A stretch of 17,099 nucleotides of DNA from CAZJJK01 sp964546285 (GTDB taxonomy: Bacteria; Spirochaetota; Spirochaetia; Treponematales; Breznakiellaceae), in contig CAZJJK010000070.1 of assembly GCA_964546285.1 (NCBI GenBank), positions 1-17,099 on the forward strand, in the 5' to 3' direction. The position numbers were made by a program, and so were the translations under genes. The notes below the pieces were generated by a model, which was given only the letters and a program-made list of their open reading frames with translations, made no database searches and was not told the DNA's origin. Below are positions 1-7,100 of the stretch, one piece after another. Position 1 is the stretch's first letter; each line of letters opens with the position of its first letter.

Positions 1-102
1 AAGGATGGAGAAATTCATAACACTAATGAAACTTGTATTTTCTGTCTTGATGGATAAGCATAGTATACAAGAACAAGGCTATTGAGTGGCTGGAGGGGAG
101 CA

Positions 103-1263
103 ATGTCTATTAAAATGCGTTTTATCTTGCTGGTTGATGACGAGAAAAGCATTACGAACGCCCTCCAACGCGAATTACGCGACTGGGCTAAAGAACGCTC
201 ATTGGAAACTCTCTGCGCTTCTTCTGGCGCTGAGGGGCTTGGGATCCTTAGTGAACATGGGGAAGAAATAGCGCTAATTATATCTGATTTGAAAATGCCG
301 GAGATGAAAGGATCTGATTTTTTACTTGAAGTCAGAAACTCATTTCCTCATATAGTATCAATCCTATTAACAGGTTTTCCTGAAGTTGGCGAAATTGCGA
401 AAGTCGTAAAGGCAGGGGTTTTTAGCTTTGTATTAAAACCTTGGGAATCAGAATATTTAATCGCTGAGGTGACTAAAGCGTATGATTATAGTGAAGTTAG
501 ACGACAACGCGATGGCTATTTGAAAACAATAGAGGAAGAATTAAAATGGGCGGGTAGACTACAAAAAAATCTTTTAAAACCCAATCTCCCTTCTGTTGAA
601 GGTATAGATTTTAAGGTTATTTCACAATCGATACCGGGTTTGCATTGCGGTGGAGACTATTTTGATGTTATCTCACTTGGTGGTGATCGTTTTCTTATAT
701 TAATAGGCGAAGTCCAAGATAGAGGCATAAAAGCCGCTTTTGTGACTGGCATACTTAAAGCGATTATTTATTCCGAATATGTTCGCTCAACCCTAGGCCA
801 TGATTTTTCTCCTAGTGATTTTTTACGTTGGTTGAACGGGCGTATGGATTTTGAATTTAAAAGCGGTTCAGAGTTATGCGTTACTTTTTTTTGCGGTGTG
901 TTAGATTTGGTGAAATTAACCTTTCTTTACGCAAACGCGAGTCACTCCAAGCCGTTCATCGTTCATACTGGGAAAGCGACAGCATTGCCAGTGGCGGGTC
1001 CCGCTATCTGTATGAAAAACAGAGCTGAATATACTGATTCAACCGCGTATTTTTATCCAAGAGATATATTTGTATTCCATACAAGTGGAGTCACAAGGAA
1101 GAGTGAATTAGATGTAAAAGATATTATACAGCTTAAACCAATACTTGAGGCATTTGAATATAGAGCGGATTTTCATAAAAAAGTGCTCGCTAGTGTATTG
1201 GCTTCTAGACAAGTAAAAATGTTTGAGCGGGGAGCGACTCTGATGACAGCGCGAATTCATTGA
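103..1263 (+). CDS. Response regulator with degenerate PP2C/SpoIIE-type output domain
   Basis: The protein (386 aa) is a cytoplasmic two-component response regulator. The REC domain covers about residues 6-125, with the acidic pair D12/D13, phospho-acceptor D62 (SDLKMP), T90 and K112, so it should be phosphorylatable. A helical linker (about 126-155) leads to a PP2C/SpoIIE-like domain with GGDYFD at 183-188, a GVLD strand near 265 and YANASH near 277. Catalytic positions are altered: the usual DVSGHG is EVQDRG (203-208), TDG is TSG (327-329) and the final DD-x-T is RG-A-T (376-379). It is therefore probably a pseudophosphatase, an architecture like that of RssB. I chose the ATG at 103 because GGAGGGG at 92-98 is well spaced for it; an in-frame TTG at 82 would add seven residues but has no such site. 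The neighbours (convergent rsmD) give no clue to a partner. Confidence 0.85.
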   Translation: MSIKMRFILLVDDEKSITNALQRELRDWAKERSLETLCASSGAEGLGILSEHGEEIALIISDLKMPEMKGSDFLLEVRNSFPHIVSILLTGFPEVGEIAKVVKAGVFSFVLKPWESEYLIAEVTKAYDYSEVRRQRDGYLKTIEEELKWAGRLQKNLLKPNLPSVEGIDFKVISQSIPGLHCGGDYFDVISLGGDRFLILIGEVQDRGIKAAFVTGILKAIIYSEYVRSTLGHDFSPSDFLRWLNGRMDFEFKSGSELCVTFFCGVLDLVKLTFLYANASHSKPFIVHTGKATALPVAGPAICMKNRAEYTDSTAYFYPRDIFVFHTSGVTRKSELDVKDIIQLKPILEAFEYRADFHKKVLASVLASRQVKMFERGATLMTARIH

Positions 1264-1293
1264 GTTTGGCTAGTATAGTATAAGTCTAGTCTT

Positions 1294-1341
1294 AAAAAAG
1301 GTTTACCTGATCGATTCTGTATAGACTGCCGTCAAGTAAAC
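1294..1341 (-). terminator. Intrinsic terminator downstream of rsmD
   Basis: Read on the minus strand, GTTTACTTGA (1341-1332) pairs with TCAGGTAAAC (1310-1301) as a 10-bp stem with one G-U pair and a loop of about 21 nt. It is followed directly by C and a run of six T (1299-1294). It lies about 33 bp past the rsmD stop. The large loop is atypical. On the plus strand the hairpin has no T run, so it would not obviously stop the response-regulator transcript. Confidence 0.5.
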
Positions 1342-1374
1342 ACAAAGTAACTCATAGCATGAAAAACAGTTTTA

Positions 1375-1911
1375 TTAGTTTTCATCAGAACGATAAAAAT
1401 TTACGATAGAGCGTCCGTAGATTCTCTGATCAGCTAAACAAAGAGGCGGTATTTTCTCGGGTAGTTTATCTTCTTTTGGCCTATGAATCATTAGAAGCGT
1501 TGGAGGCGCTATTAAGGCCGAAGCAACGATTGACCTAAGCAATTCGGCTTTAAAGCGATAAGGGAAGGGTGGGTCGCAAAATACATAATCCCATGAACGA
1601 CGAGCTCTACGTATATAAAGCTCAACCGATATGAAATGACATTCAATTCTGACAGGTGATATTGAGCAATTATTAATTAGTGTAGAGCGTTTTAGATGGT
1701 CCGCTTCCACGGCATCAATTTCAGTAGCTCCGCGCGACGCGGCTTCTAAGGCGATTATTCCAGAACCAGAAAACAAGTCTAAAAAGGACGCACCAGTCAA
1801 ATCACCGATTATAGAAAAAAGCGATTCACGCATTCTGTCCATAGCTGGTCTAATTATTCCATCCGGTACCGATATTCGGCGCCCGCAAAGAACGCCGCCG
1901 GTGATTCTCAA
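1375..1911 (-). CDS. rsmD: 16S rRNA (guanine966-N2)-methyltransferase RsmD
   Basis: This SAM-dependent methyltransferase (178 aa) modifies G966 of 16S rRNA during small-subunit assembly. The family pattern is clear: RPAMDRMRESLFS near residues 21-33 (the RPT.DR.REALFN signature), the SAM-binding loop DLFSGSGIIALEAASRGA near 45-62, an acidic residue at the end of the next strand (VEAD), and the catalytic DPPF near 117-120. Length is slightly below the usual 180-200 aa but the Rossmann core looks intact. The start is TTG at 1911-1909, overlapping the TGA stop of the upstream gene by 3 bases (1908-1910), so translation is probably coupled. GAGG lies a short distance upstream. A terminator candidate follows the stop. 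Confidence 0.92.
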   Translation of the reverse strand: MRITGGVLCGRRISVPDGIIRPAMDRMRESLFSIIGDLTGASFLDLFSGSGIIALEAASRGATEIDAVEADHLKRSTLINNCSISPVRIECHFISVELYIRRARRSWDYVFCDPPFPYRFKAELLRSIVASALIAPPTLLMIHRPKEDKLPEKIPPLCLADQRIYGRSIVNFYRSDEN

Positions 1912-2363
1912 GACTCAGCCTCGTTTTTTAATAATTCGTTTAGCTCATAGCTACTAACCACAGCGGAAGCGTCTGTATCTTCTTGGTTCCAACCACTTGT
2001 TAAGCCGCTTATGCGTATAGAGCGGGCGTTAGAACGTTCCTGCCATACAAGGATTTTATCCATCAAAGTTTGGCTACTATTTGAAATAATTGTGTTTCCA
2101 GACCTTATTTTCATCAAGGTCGCTTTATAACTTTCTTCACAATCACTTAAATTTAATAATTGTTCCTGTCGCTCTAATAAACGTTCGTTTTTTTCCAATT
2201 CATCAAGGAGTTTTTCCAAGCTATCGCCAATAAATCCAATATCATTCATTATTTTTACCAGAAAATACTCAGAATCTAAATCTAGTAAGAGACCATCACG
2301 GATGGTTCGTATTAGGATGTTTATAAAAAATATGTTATCCTCAAAATGCAGGCGCTTAGACAT
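1908..2363 (-). CDS. Uncharacterised helical protein, co-transcribed with rsmD
   Basis: I do not recognise a family with a known function. The product (151 aa) has no signal peptide or membrane segment and looks mostly helical, with a charged heptad-like stretch (about residues 48-70, ending in ERLLERQEQLL) that could form a coiled coil, and a polar, probably flexible C-terminal part. From memory, an unannotated gene occupies the same place between rsmD and rpsF in Treponema pallidum (TP0064), suggesting a conserved spirochaetal protein; this is unverified. Two in-frame ATGs are possible (2369 and 2363). I chose 2363 because GGGAG directly abuts the first ATG but is 6 bases from the second. 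It overlaps rsmD and diverges from rpsF. Confidence 0.75.
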   Translation of the reverse strand: MSKRLHFEDNIFFINILIRTIRDGLLLDLDSEYFLVKIMNDIGFIGDSLEKLLDELEKNERLLERQEQLLNLSDCEESYKATLMKIRSGNTIISNSSQTLMDKILVWQERSNARSIRISGLTSGWNQEDTDASAVVSSYELNELLKNEAES

Positions 2364-2404
2364 AATCATCTCCCTCTTGAAGTATCGGCGTCATTTTGGC
2401 TTAC

Positions 2405-2434
2405 TTGACATCCCACATGGCTACAAGCTACATT
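2405..2434 (+). promoter_or_regulatory. Candidate sigma-70-type promoter of the rpsF operon
   Basis: A perfect TTGACA (2405-2410) is followed after 18 bases by TACATT (2429-2434, four of six matches to TATAAT). Transcription would start near 2441, leaving a leader of about 50 nt before the rpsF ATG. It sits in the divergent intergenic region where a promoter for the ribosomal operon is expected. The weak -10 is the main doubt. Confidence 0.45.
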
Positions 2435-2441
2435 CCTTATA

Positions 2442-2487
2442 CCTCTTTATCCGTCATTAGGGCGGATCAATCAAGACCGAAAGGAGG
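2442..2487 (+). promoter_or_regulatory. rpsF leader structure that can sequester the Shine-Dalgarno sequence
   Basis: CCTCTTT (2442-2448) can pair with the rpsF ribosome-binding site AAGGAGG (2481-2487) through 7 contiguous base pairs, one of them G-U. Between the arms a second stem forms from ATCCG (2449-2453) and CGGAT (2463-2467), followed by a single-stranded GACCG (2475-2479). A leader bound by the S6:S18 complex and regulating rpsF is known in many bacteria, with conserved CCG and GAC elements. This leader has the right place and such triplets, but I have not shown that it fits the published consensus. The pairing itself is directly visible; autoregulation is inferred. Confidence 0.5.
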
Positions 2488-2491
2488 ATCT

Positions 2492-2773
2492 ATGCGTCAG
2501 TATGAGCTGACAGTCATTTATCCGCTGGAAGAAGACCAGCATAAAGCGGGACGAGAAGCAGTCGTCGTAGATATGGAAGCCCACGGTGTTCAAGTCCAAA
2601 AAACAGATGAACTTGGCGATCGTGATTTGGCATATCCGATTAAAAAACGCGCTAGAGGTCGTTACGTACTCTATACAATAAGCGCGGAGCCAGCTTCTAT
2701 CGTTGAGATAGAACGCTCTTTCAAATTGAATCCTAATTTGCTTAAATTCTTATTCGTCCGTATTGAAGAATAG
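2492..2773 (+). CDS. rpsF: 30S ribosomal protein S6
   Basis: S6 (93 aa) binds the central domain of 16S rRNA together with S18. The N-terminus MRQYELTVIYPLEED is the typical first strand of the S6 ferredoxin-like fold. DLAYPIKKRARGRYVLYTI (about residues 45-63) and the C-terminal LNPNLLKFLFVR are the conserved core. The start at 2492 is set by a consensus AAGGAGG (2481-2487) and by family length; an open frame extends upstream to 2396 but its extra 32 codons have no S6 similarity and overlap the promoter. First gene of the rpsF-ssb-rpsR operon; its leader may be autoregulated. Confidence 0.95.
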   Translation: MRQYELTVIYPLEEDQHKAGREAVVVDMEAHGVQVQKTDELGDRDLAYPIKKRARGRYVLYTISAEPASIVEIERSFKLNPNLLKFLFVRIEE

Positions 2774-2782
2774 GGGCGAGGC

Positions 2783-3247
2783 ATGACCGACCTTAATCGA
2801 GTTATCCTAATAGGGAGACTAACCCGTGATGCTGAATTGAAGTATACCACGGGTGGTCAGGCTGTCTGCAAATTCGCTCTAGCTATTAATCGACGAAAAA
2901 AGAGCGGCGATCAATGGGTTGAGGAAGTAAATTTCTTCGACATTGTCCTTTGGGGCCGTTCAGGTGAAGCGATTAATCAATACCTTATAAAAGGCAAACA
3001 AATTGCTGTTGAAGGTGAATTAAGGCAAGATCGTTGGGAGCAAGATGGCCAAAACCGTTCTAAGGTAGAGATTGTGGCGAATAATGTTCAATTGCTTGGC
3101 GGTGGAGCCGGATCTTCCCCCGCCACAGGCGCATCGCCGCAGAGAGAACGAAAGAACGAGTATAATCGTTCTGGAACGGAAAACGATCAATTTGGCGGTT
3201 CTGACTCTTCCACTCAAGACGATTTTACAGATGACATACCCTTCTAA
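2783..3247 (+). CDS. ssb: Single-stranded DNA-binding protein
   Basis: SSB (154 aa) coats single-stranded DNA in replication, recombination and repair. The OB-fold covers about residues 1-108: LNRVILIGRLTRDAELKYT at the start, FFDIVLWGR near 51-59 and the KGKQIAVEGELRQDRW strand near 70-85. A short Gly/Ser/Gln-rich linker follows, then the acidic protein-interaction tip DDFTDDIPF at the extreme C-terminus, which in this family docks partner proteins. It begins 9 bases after the rpsF stop, with AGGGG just upstream. Placement between rpsF and rpsR is the classical bacterial arrangement. No anomaly seen. Confidence 0.97.
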   Translation: MTDLNRVILIGRLTRDAELKYTTGGQAVCKFALAINRRKKSGDQWVEEVNFFDIVLWGRSGEAINQYLIKGKQIAVEGELRQDRWEQDGQNRSKVEIVANNVQLLGGGAGSSPATGASPQRERKNEYNRSGTENDQFGGSDSSTQDDFTDDIPF

Positions 3248-3284
3248 CTTTTAGAGAACAAGAGATATCAAGGAGCGAATTTAT

Positions 3285-3614
3285 ATGTCGGATGAGAGAA
3301 ATTATAATGATAGGCCTCGTATGGACCGCGGAGACAACCCTGGTGATGGATCTGGTTATTCAGGACGTGACGGCGATGATCGCGGTGGTCGCGGTAAGGG
3401 AAAGATATATTTCAAGAAAAAAGTATGCAAATTCTGTACTCAAAAAATGAAGATCGATTATAAAGACGCGGATGGTTTGCGCCGTTTTACGACTGATAGG
3501 GGAAAAATATTACCGCGGCGTATTACCGGGACTTGCGCAAAGCATCAAAGATCTTTAGCGGTTGCGATAAAGAGGGCCAGAATCATCGCGATATTACCCT
3601 TTGTAGCCCGTTAA
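3285..3614 (+). CDS. rpsR: 30S ribosomal protein S18, zinc-ligand form with extended N-terminus
   Basis: S18 (109 aa) pairs with S6 on the 30S platform. The core (about residues 40-109) contains KKKVCKFC, DYKD, the LRRFTTDRGKILPRRITG segment and KHQRSLAVAIKRAR. C48-x2-C51 and C84-x2-H87 keep a metal-binding set, so this is the zinc-type (C+) S18. The first ~40 residues are a low-complexity Gly/Asp/Arg extension, longer than in most S18 proteins and probably disordered. The start at 3285 is supported by AAGGAG (3270-3275) nine bases upstream. It lies 37 bp after ssb in the same operon. Confidence 0.95.
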   Translation: MSDERNYNDRPRMDRGDNPGDGSGYSGRDGDDRGGRGKGKIYFKKKVCKFCTQKMKIDYKDADGLRRFTTDRGKILPRRITGTCAKHQRSLAVAIKRARIIAILPFVAR

Positions 3615-3626
3615 GCGGCGGTCCTA

Positions 3627-4634
3627 ATGGGTGATTGGCCAAAAGAAAGACTCAGAGCGGCGGTCCCATATGTAGTGGGTGCCGTGCTTGTGGTCGCGTT
3701 GACTAGATCTGTTGTTGCGACCCCGTTTTTTCTTTTGCCCATCGCGTTTTTAGCGGAATGGCGGGAAGGGCGCTATCTATGGCCAGCCACAGGATTATCT
3801 ATAATTTTAAACACTTTGGCCGCTTTGCTAATAAGCAAGGCGGATTTAGTTTCCTTTGGCTTTATCGCTGACACTCTATATTTTGGCGGTATAACGATAA
3901 TTTTCGCTTGGGCTGTTTCTGGTCGTTTTTTTTCATTTATTCGTCGACCTTATCGTTTCGCTATCGCCGCCGCTCTTTCTGCTTTAGTAATTGTTCCCAT
4001 TTTGAGCGTAGCGAAAAATACCCCTGATTTATTGGAATATATAGAAGCTCAAGCAGAGGTCTTGTCGCAGGCTCTTATAGAAGCATCTGGTTCAGACGTA
4101 GTCCAACAATCATTAGTGGAAAATTCTATAGATACCGCTTTTCTTATTGACACGATTTTTTCCGTCATGATGAGAGGCCTTTCTTTCGCTCATTTCTTAG
4201 TTTTCGCTGTAAACTGGCGTTTAGCTAGTTTATTTGTTCGGAAAAGAAGATTTTATCAAAGAAGTGACGGGCCTTTGATTACATTTAGGAATGACAATAT
4301 TTTTATATGGATCCTTTTAGGCTCTTCCCTTATTCTACTCGGTGGACTTTTCACGAGTAACGCTTTAATTGAAATATCGGCCTGGAACATCGTTTCTCTT
4401 TGTGCTACTTTATACGGCATCCAGGGATATGGTATATTACTCTATAATATATCAAGACCAACGTTACCTAGGTTTTTACGTCCCTTGTTAAGTTTGATTA
4501 TTCTTTTTTCGCTATTGCGTCCTGGCCTAAATGCTATTGTCGCGTTGACTCTAGTTTTAGCTGGTGTCGCTGAAACATGGTTGCCGTTACGGCCACCTAT
4601 ATCTTCCGGACCGACCTCTACTCCTGAGGCGTGA
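3627..4634 (+). CDS. Polytopic membrane protein, YybS/DUF2232-like
   Basis: An integral inner-membrane protein (335 aa) with about eight hydrophobic segments, near residues 12-42, 52-70, 76-98, 110-128, 186-204, 226-244, 252-274 and 284-318. A soluble, largely helical insertion of roughly 50 residues (about 130-180) lies between the fourth and fifth. No catalytic motif is visible. Many bacteria have a YybS (DUF2232) membrane protein between rpsR and rplI; position, size and topology fit, but the assignment rests mainly on context. Function is unknown. The ATG lies 12 bases after the rpsR stop without a good Shine-Dalgarno sequence, so translation probably depends on coupling. The C-terminal tail is Pro/Ser/Thr-rich. 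Confidence 0.85.
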   Translation: MGDWPKERLRAAVPYVVGAVLVVALTRSVVATPFFLLPIAFLAEWREGRYLWPATGLSIILNTLAALLISKADLVSFGFIADTLYFGGITIIFAWAVSGRFFSFIRRPYRFAIAAALSALVIVPILSVAKNTPDLLEYIEAQAEVLSQALIEASGSDVVQQSLVENSIDTAFLIDTIFSVMMRGLSFAHFLVFAVNWRLASLFVRKRRFYQRSDGPLITFRNDNIFIWILLGSSLILLGGLFTSNALIEISAWNIVSLCATLYGIQGYGILLYNISRPTLPRFLRPLLSLIILFSLLRPGLNAIVALTLVLAGVAETWLPLRPPISSGPTSTPEA

Positions 4635-4680
4635 TAGGCAAAATTGCCAGTCCGGTATTATTGGAAGGAGCTTGAGACGT

Positions 4681-5349
4681 ATGAAAATTATTCTAAACAA
4701 AGATGTGTATCCACTAGGCGAAGAAGGGGATGTTAAGGATGTCGCAAAGGGCTATGCGCGCAATTTTCTCTTCCCAAGAAAATTAGCGTACGCCTATTCT
4801 GATTCTGTTGTTAAGATGTTCGAAGCTCGTCGCGCTGAAATAGAAGAAAGAAAAGCAGTTAAGCGAAAAGATTCAACATTCTTGAAAGAAAAAATTGAGA
4901 ACTTGGAAATGGTTATTGAAATGCCAGCTGGCGCAAACGGAAAGTTATATGGCGCGGTTACAAATCAGACGATTGTGGATGAGCTTCAGAAAGCCGATCT
5001 GAAATTTGAAAGGAAAAAAATAGAGATTCCTGGTAATTCTATTAAGAGTGTTGGAAAGTATCGTATTATTGTAAAGCTTTATGAGAGCATTAGCGCTGAA
5101 TTAAAGCTATCGGTTCAAGCACAAGGTTTGAAAAAAGAGAAACCCGTTGTAGCTTCAGGGAAATCCATTCAAGCAAAAGCGAAACCAAGTGTTGATGAAA
5201 GCGTTCCGGTGGTTGAGAAGACCGAGAATGCTAATATCTCCGTGAAAGAGGAAAGTCAAGTGGAAGCGGTTTCTGCTGAAGCTGAGACGATCAATGAAAA
5301 AAATGATTTGACGACGGATAAAGCGTCCGAAAATCAAATCAGCGAATAG
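4681..5349 (+). CDS. rplI: 50S ribosomal protein L9 with long acidic C-terminal tail
   Basis: L9 (222 aa) binds 23S rRNA and stretches out from the 50S subunit. Residues 1-50 carry the signature MKIILNKDVYPLGEEGDVKD then VAKGYARNFLFP; the long connecting helix (about 45-75) and the C-terminal domain (about 78-148, with GANGKLYGAVTNQTI) are complete. Most L9 proteins end near 150 residues. Here about 72 further residues follow, rich in Glu, Lys, Ser and Ala, and likely disordered. The start at 4681 has AAGGAG (4665-4670) ten bases upstream; an open frame runs back to 4564 but overlaps the previous gene and lacks similarity. dnaB begins 19 bases after the stop. Confidence 0.95.
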   Translation: MKIILNKDVYPLGEEGDVKDVAKGYARNFLFPRKLAYAYSDSVVKMFEARRAEIEERKAVKRKDSTFLKEKIENLEMVIEMPAGANGKLYGAVTNQTIVDELQKADLKFERKKIEIPGNSIKSVGKYRIIVKLYESISAELKLSVQAQGLKKEKPVVASGKSIQAKAKPSVDESVPVVEKTENANISVKEESQVEAVSAEAETINEKNDLTTDKASENQISE

Positions 5350-5368
5350 TATAAGTCAGCGATGAACG

Positions 5369-6706
5369 ATGGCGCCGCTCAAGGATAAGGTACCGCCCCA
5401 TAACGATGAAGCCGAACAGGCAACTTTGGGAGCCCTTCTTCTTGATGACGACGCCATCAGTACGGCTGTACGTTTTTTAAGGCCTGCGGATTTTTACAAT
5501 AACGCCAATCAACGTATTTTCCAAGTTATCATAAATCTTTTTAATAAAGGCAAAAAAGCTGATATCATTACTGTGGTAGAAGAGTTGCGCCGTTTAGGCG
5601 AGCTCGATGTCGCTGGAGGACCAGCTTATATAGCTTCTTTACCCGCCGTAGTACCAACTAGCGCTAACATTGAATATTACGCCAAGACTGTACAGGATCA
5701 CGCTATTAGACGAGCATTAATTTCCCTGGCCAGTTCAGTAAGCGCGAAATCATTTGATGAAACCCGTGAAGGGAGAATGATTCTTGAGGAAGCGCAACAA
5801 GCAATATTTGAACTAACCGATAATAGACAAGCACTTAGTTTTAAAAGCGCGAGAGAAATAGTCCCTAAGACGATTGATGTTATCCAAAAGCTGTACAATA
5901 CGAAAGAACAATATACCGGAGTTCCAACTGGTCTTTCAGAATTAGATAATATTACTAGTGGATTTCAGAAATCTGAACTTATTATTATTGGTGCTAGACC
6001 CTCGGTTGGTAAAACCGCTCTTGCCTTAACTATGGCGGCTAATACCTCAATAAAGGACAATCGTCCTACCGCTTTTTTTACTTTAGAAATGTCTGACCTA
6101 GCCTTGATGCAACGTTTGATCGCTAGTGAAGCAAGAATTAACTCAGAGTATCTTCGTACTGGTTTACTGAAACCAAGTGATTTTCATAGCTTAATGGAAG
6201 CCGCTGGCAGAATATATGAAGCGCCTTTGTATATTGTTGATATGCCTAGTATGAAACTTCTAGACCTTCGCGCGCAAGCGCGTCGTATGCGTACGCAACA
6301 GAAAATCGAAATACTCTTTATTGATTATCTAACCTTGATAAGTTCAGATAATTATTCTTTGCCACGACATGAACAAATAGCTGAGATATCCAGATCCTTA
6401 AAAAGTTTAGCTCGAGAACTCGATATACCTGTAGTAGCTCTATCTCAGGTTCGTCGAGACGCGGAAGGGAAAAGACCATCGTTATCAGATATTCGTGAAT
6501 CCGGATCAATTGAGCAGGATGCTGATGTTGTCATATTTCTACATCGAGAACGCGAAAGCGAGAGAAAGGCTGACGGTGAAAGATCAAAAGTAATACAGAC
6601 AGAATTGATTATCGCCAAACAAAGAAATGGTCCTGTAGGCACGATAGATATTGCCTTTTTGCCAAATTATACGAAATTTGAATCGTTATCGAAACACAAC
6701 TCCTAA
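5369..6706 (+). CDS. dnaB: Replicative DNA helicase DnaB
   Basis: DnaB (445 aa) is the hexameric helicase that unwinds DNA at the replication fork. The N-terminal primase-interacting domain starts with PPHNDEAEQATLGALLLD (about 9-26) and a linker (about 150-180) leads to the RecA-like motor. Walker A is GARPSVGKT (208-216), catalytic E240 lies in FFTLEMS, Walker B is ILFIDYL (315-321), and the later SQVRRDAEGKRPSLSDIRES (359-378) and QDADVVIFLHR motifs are intact. Full length, no intein. The ATG has no clear Shine-Dalgarno sequence and an out-of-frame ATG (5362) lies just upstream; a stop in frame at 5363-5365 leaves 5369 as the only nearby start. Coupled to rplI. Confidence 0.97.
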   Translation: MAPLKDKVPPHNDEAEQATLGALLLDDDAISTAVRFLRPADFYNNANQRIFQVIINLFNKGKKADIITVVEELRRLGELDVAGGPAYIASLPAVVPTSANIEYYAKTVQDHAIRRALISLASSVSAKSFDETREGRMILEEAQQAIFELTDNRQALSFKSAREIVPKTIDVIQKLYNTKEQYTGVPTGLSELDNITSGFQKSELIIIGARPSVGKTALALTMAANTSIKDNRPTAFFTLEMSDLALMQRLIASEARINSEYLRTGLLKPSDFHSLMEAAGRIYEAPLYIVDMPSMKLLDLRAQARRMRTQQKIEILFIDYLTLISSDNYSLPRHEQIAEISRSLKSLARELDIPVVALSQVRRDAEGKRPSLSDIRESGSIEQDADVVIFLHRERESERKADGERSKVIQTELIIAKQRNGPVGTIDIAFLPNYTKFESLSKHNS

Positions 6707-6722
6707 GCTTTAAGGAGAGGAT

Positions 6723-7022
6723 ATGGCTTTTGAAAATGAATATAGCTTTGATCTTTTAGTGAATGAAGCTGAGCGCTTAGTTATTAAAGAGTTAGGAAAA
6801 CGGCTCTCGGAATTTGATGCCGACAACATATGCGTTTGCGAAGATTGCGTATTGGATATGGCGGCGTTGGCCTTAAATACGGTTAAGCCCTTATATCGTG
6901 TTTCATTATTAGGCAGTTTATATGCCGCTCATGCCGCCGACGAAGAAAGTTATATGGATTCCATAAAACAAGCGGTTGACATGGCTGTAAAAAAGGTGTC
7001 TTCAAATCCTTCACACGATTAG
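6723..7022 (+). CDS. ComFB-family protein
   Basis: This small soluble protein (99 aa) matches the late-competence ComFB family: an N-terminal helix beginning with an N-E-AE-LV-like pattern (NEAERLVIKEL, 14-24), then the signature CVCEDCVLDMAALALNTVKP (37-56) with Cys at 37, 39 and 42, followed by a LYRVSLLG strand-turn. In Bacillus ComFB is encoded in the comF operon and the Cys residues bind zinc; cyanobacterial relatives have been reported to bind cyclic di-nucleotides. Nothing in this window supports a competence role. AAGGAG (6712-6717) is well placed and the gene starts 16 bases after dnaB, so it is the last gene of the rpsF operon. No comF or other competence gene is near. Confidence 0.8.
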   Translation: MAFENEYSFDLLVNEAERLVIKELGKRLSEFDADNICVCEDCVLDMAALALNTVKPLYRVSLLGSLYAAHAADEESYMDSIKQAVDMAVKKVSSNPSHD

Positions 7023-7100
7023 AATTATCAAACTAGAGCAAAAGGCGTATATTTTTAAGCGAGACTCTATAAATTTACCAATAATACAAAAAATGTTAAT

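Noticed and set aside
2..85. An open plus-strand frame at the left edge ending in TGA at 83-85, possibly the tail of an upstream gene
   Set aside because: Only 27 codons are visible, no family is recognisable, and an open stretch this short is common by chance. Its stop just before the response-regulator ribosome-binding site would fit an operon, but that is not enough to call it.
82..102. TTG at 82 as the start of the response regulator
   Set aside because: The ATG at 103 has a strong, well-spaced GGAGGGG, and the extra seven residues precede the first strand of the receiver domain.
3020..3254. Alternative-frame open reading frames inside ssb
   Set aside because: They are overlapped completely by the well-supported ssb gene, show no recognisable domain and lack ribosome-binding sites.
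3615..3666. Direct repeat GCGGCGGTCC at 3615-3624 and 3657-3666, around the start of the membrane-protein gene
   Set aside because: Only ten bases and partly within coding sequence; it does not form a structure with the start codon, so chance is likely.
4564..4680. An upstream extension of the rplI frame
   Set aside because: It overlaps the end of the membrane-protein gene and the extra residues have no similarity to L9; AAGGAG points to 4681.
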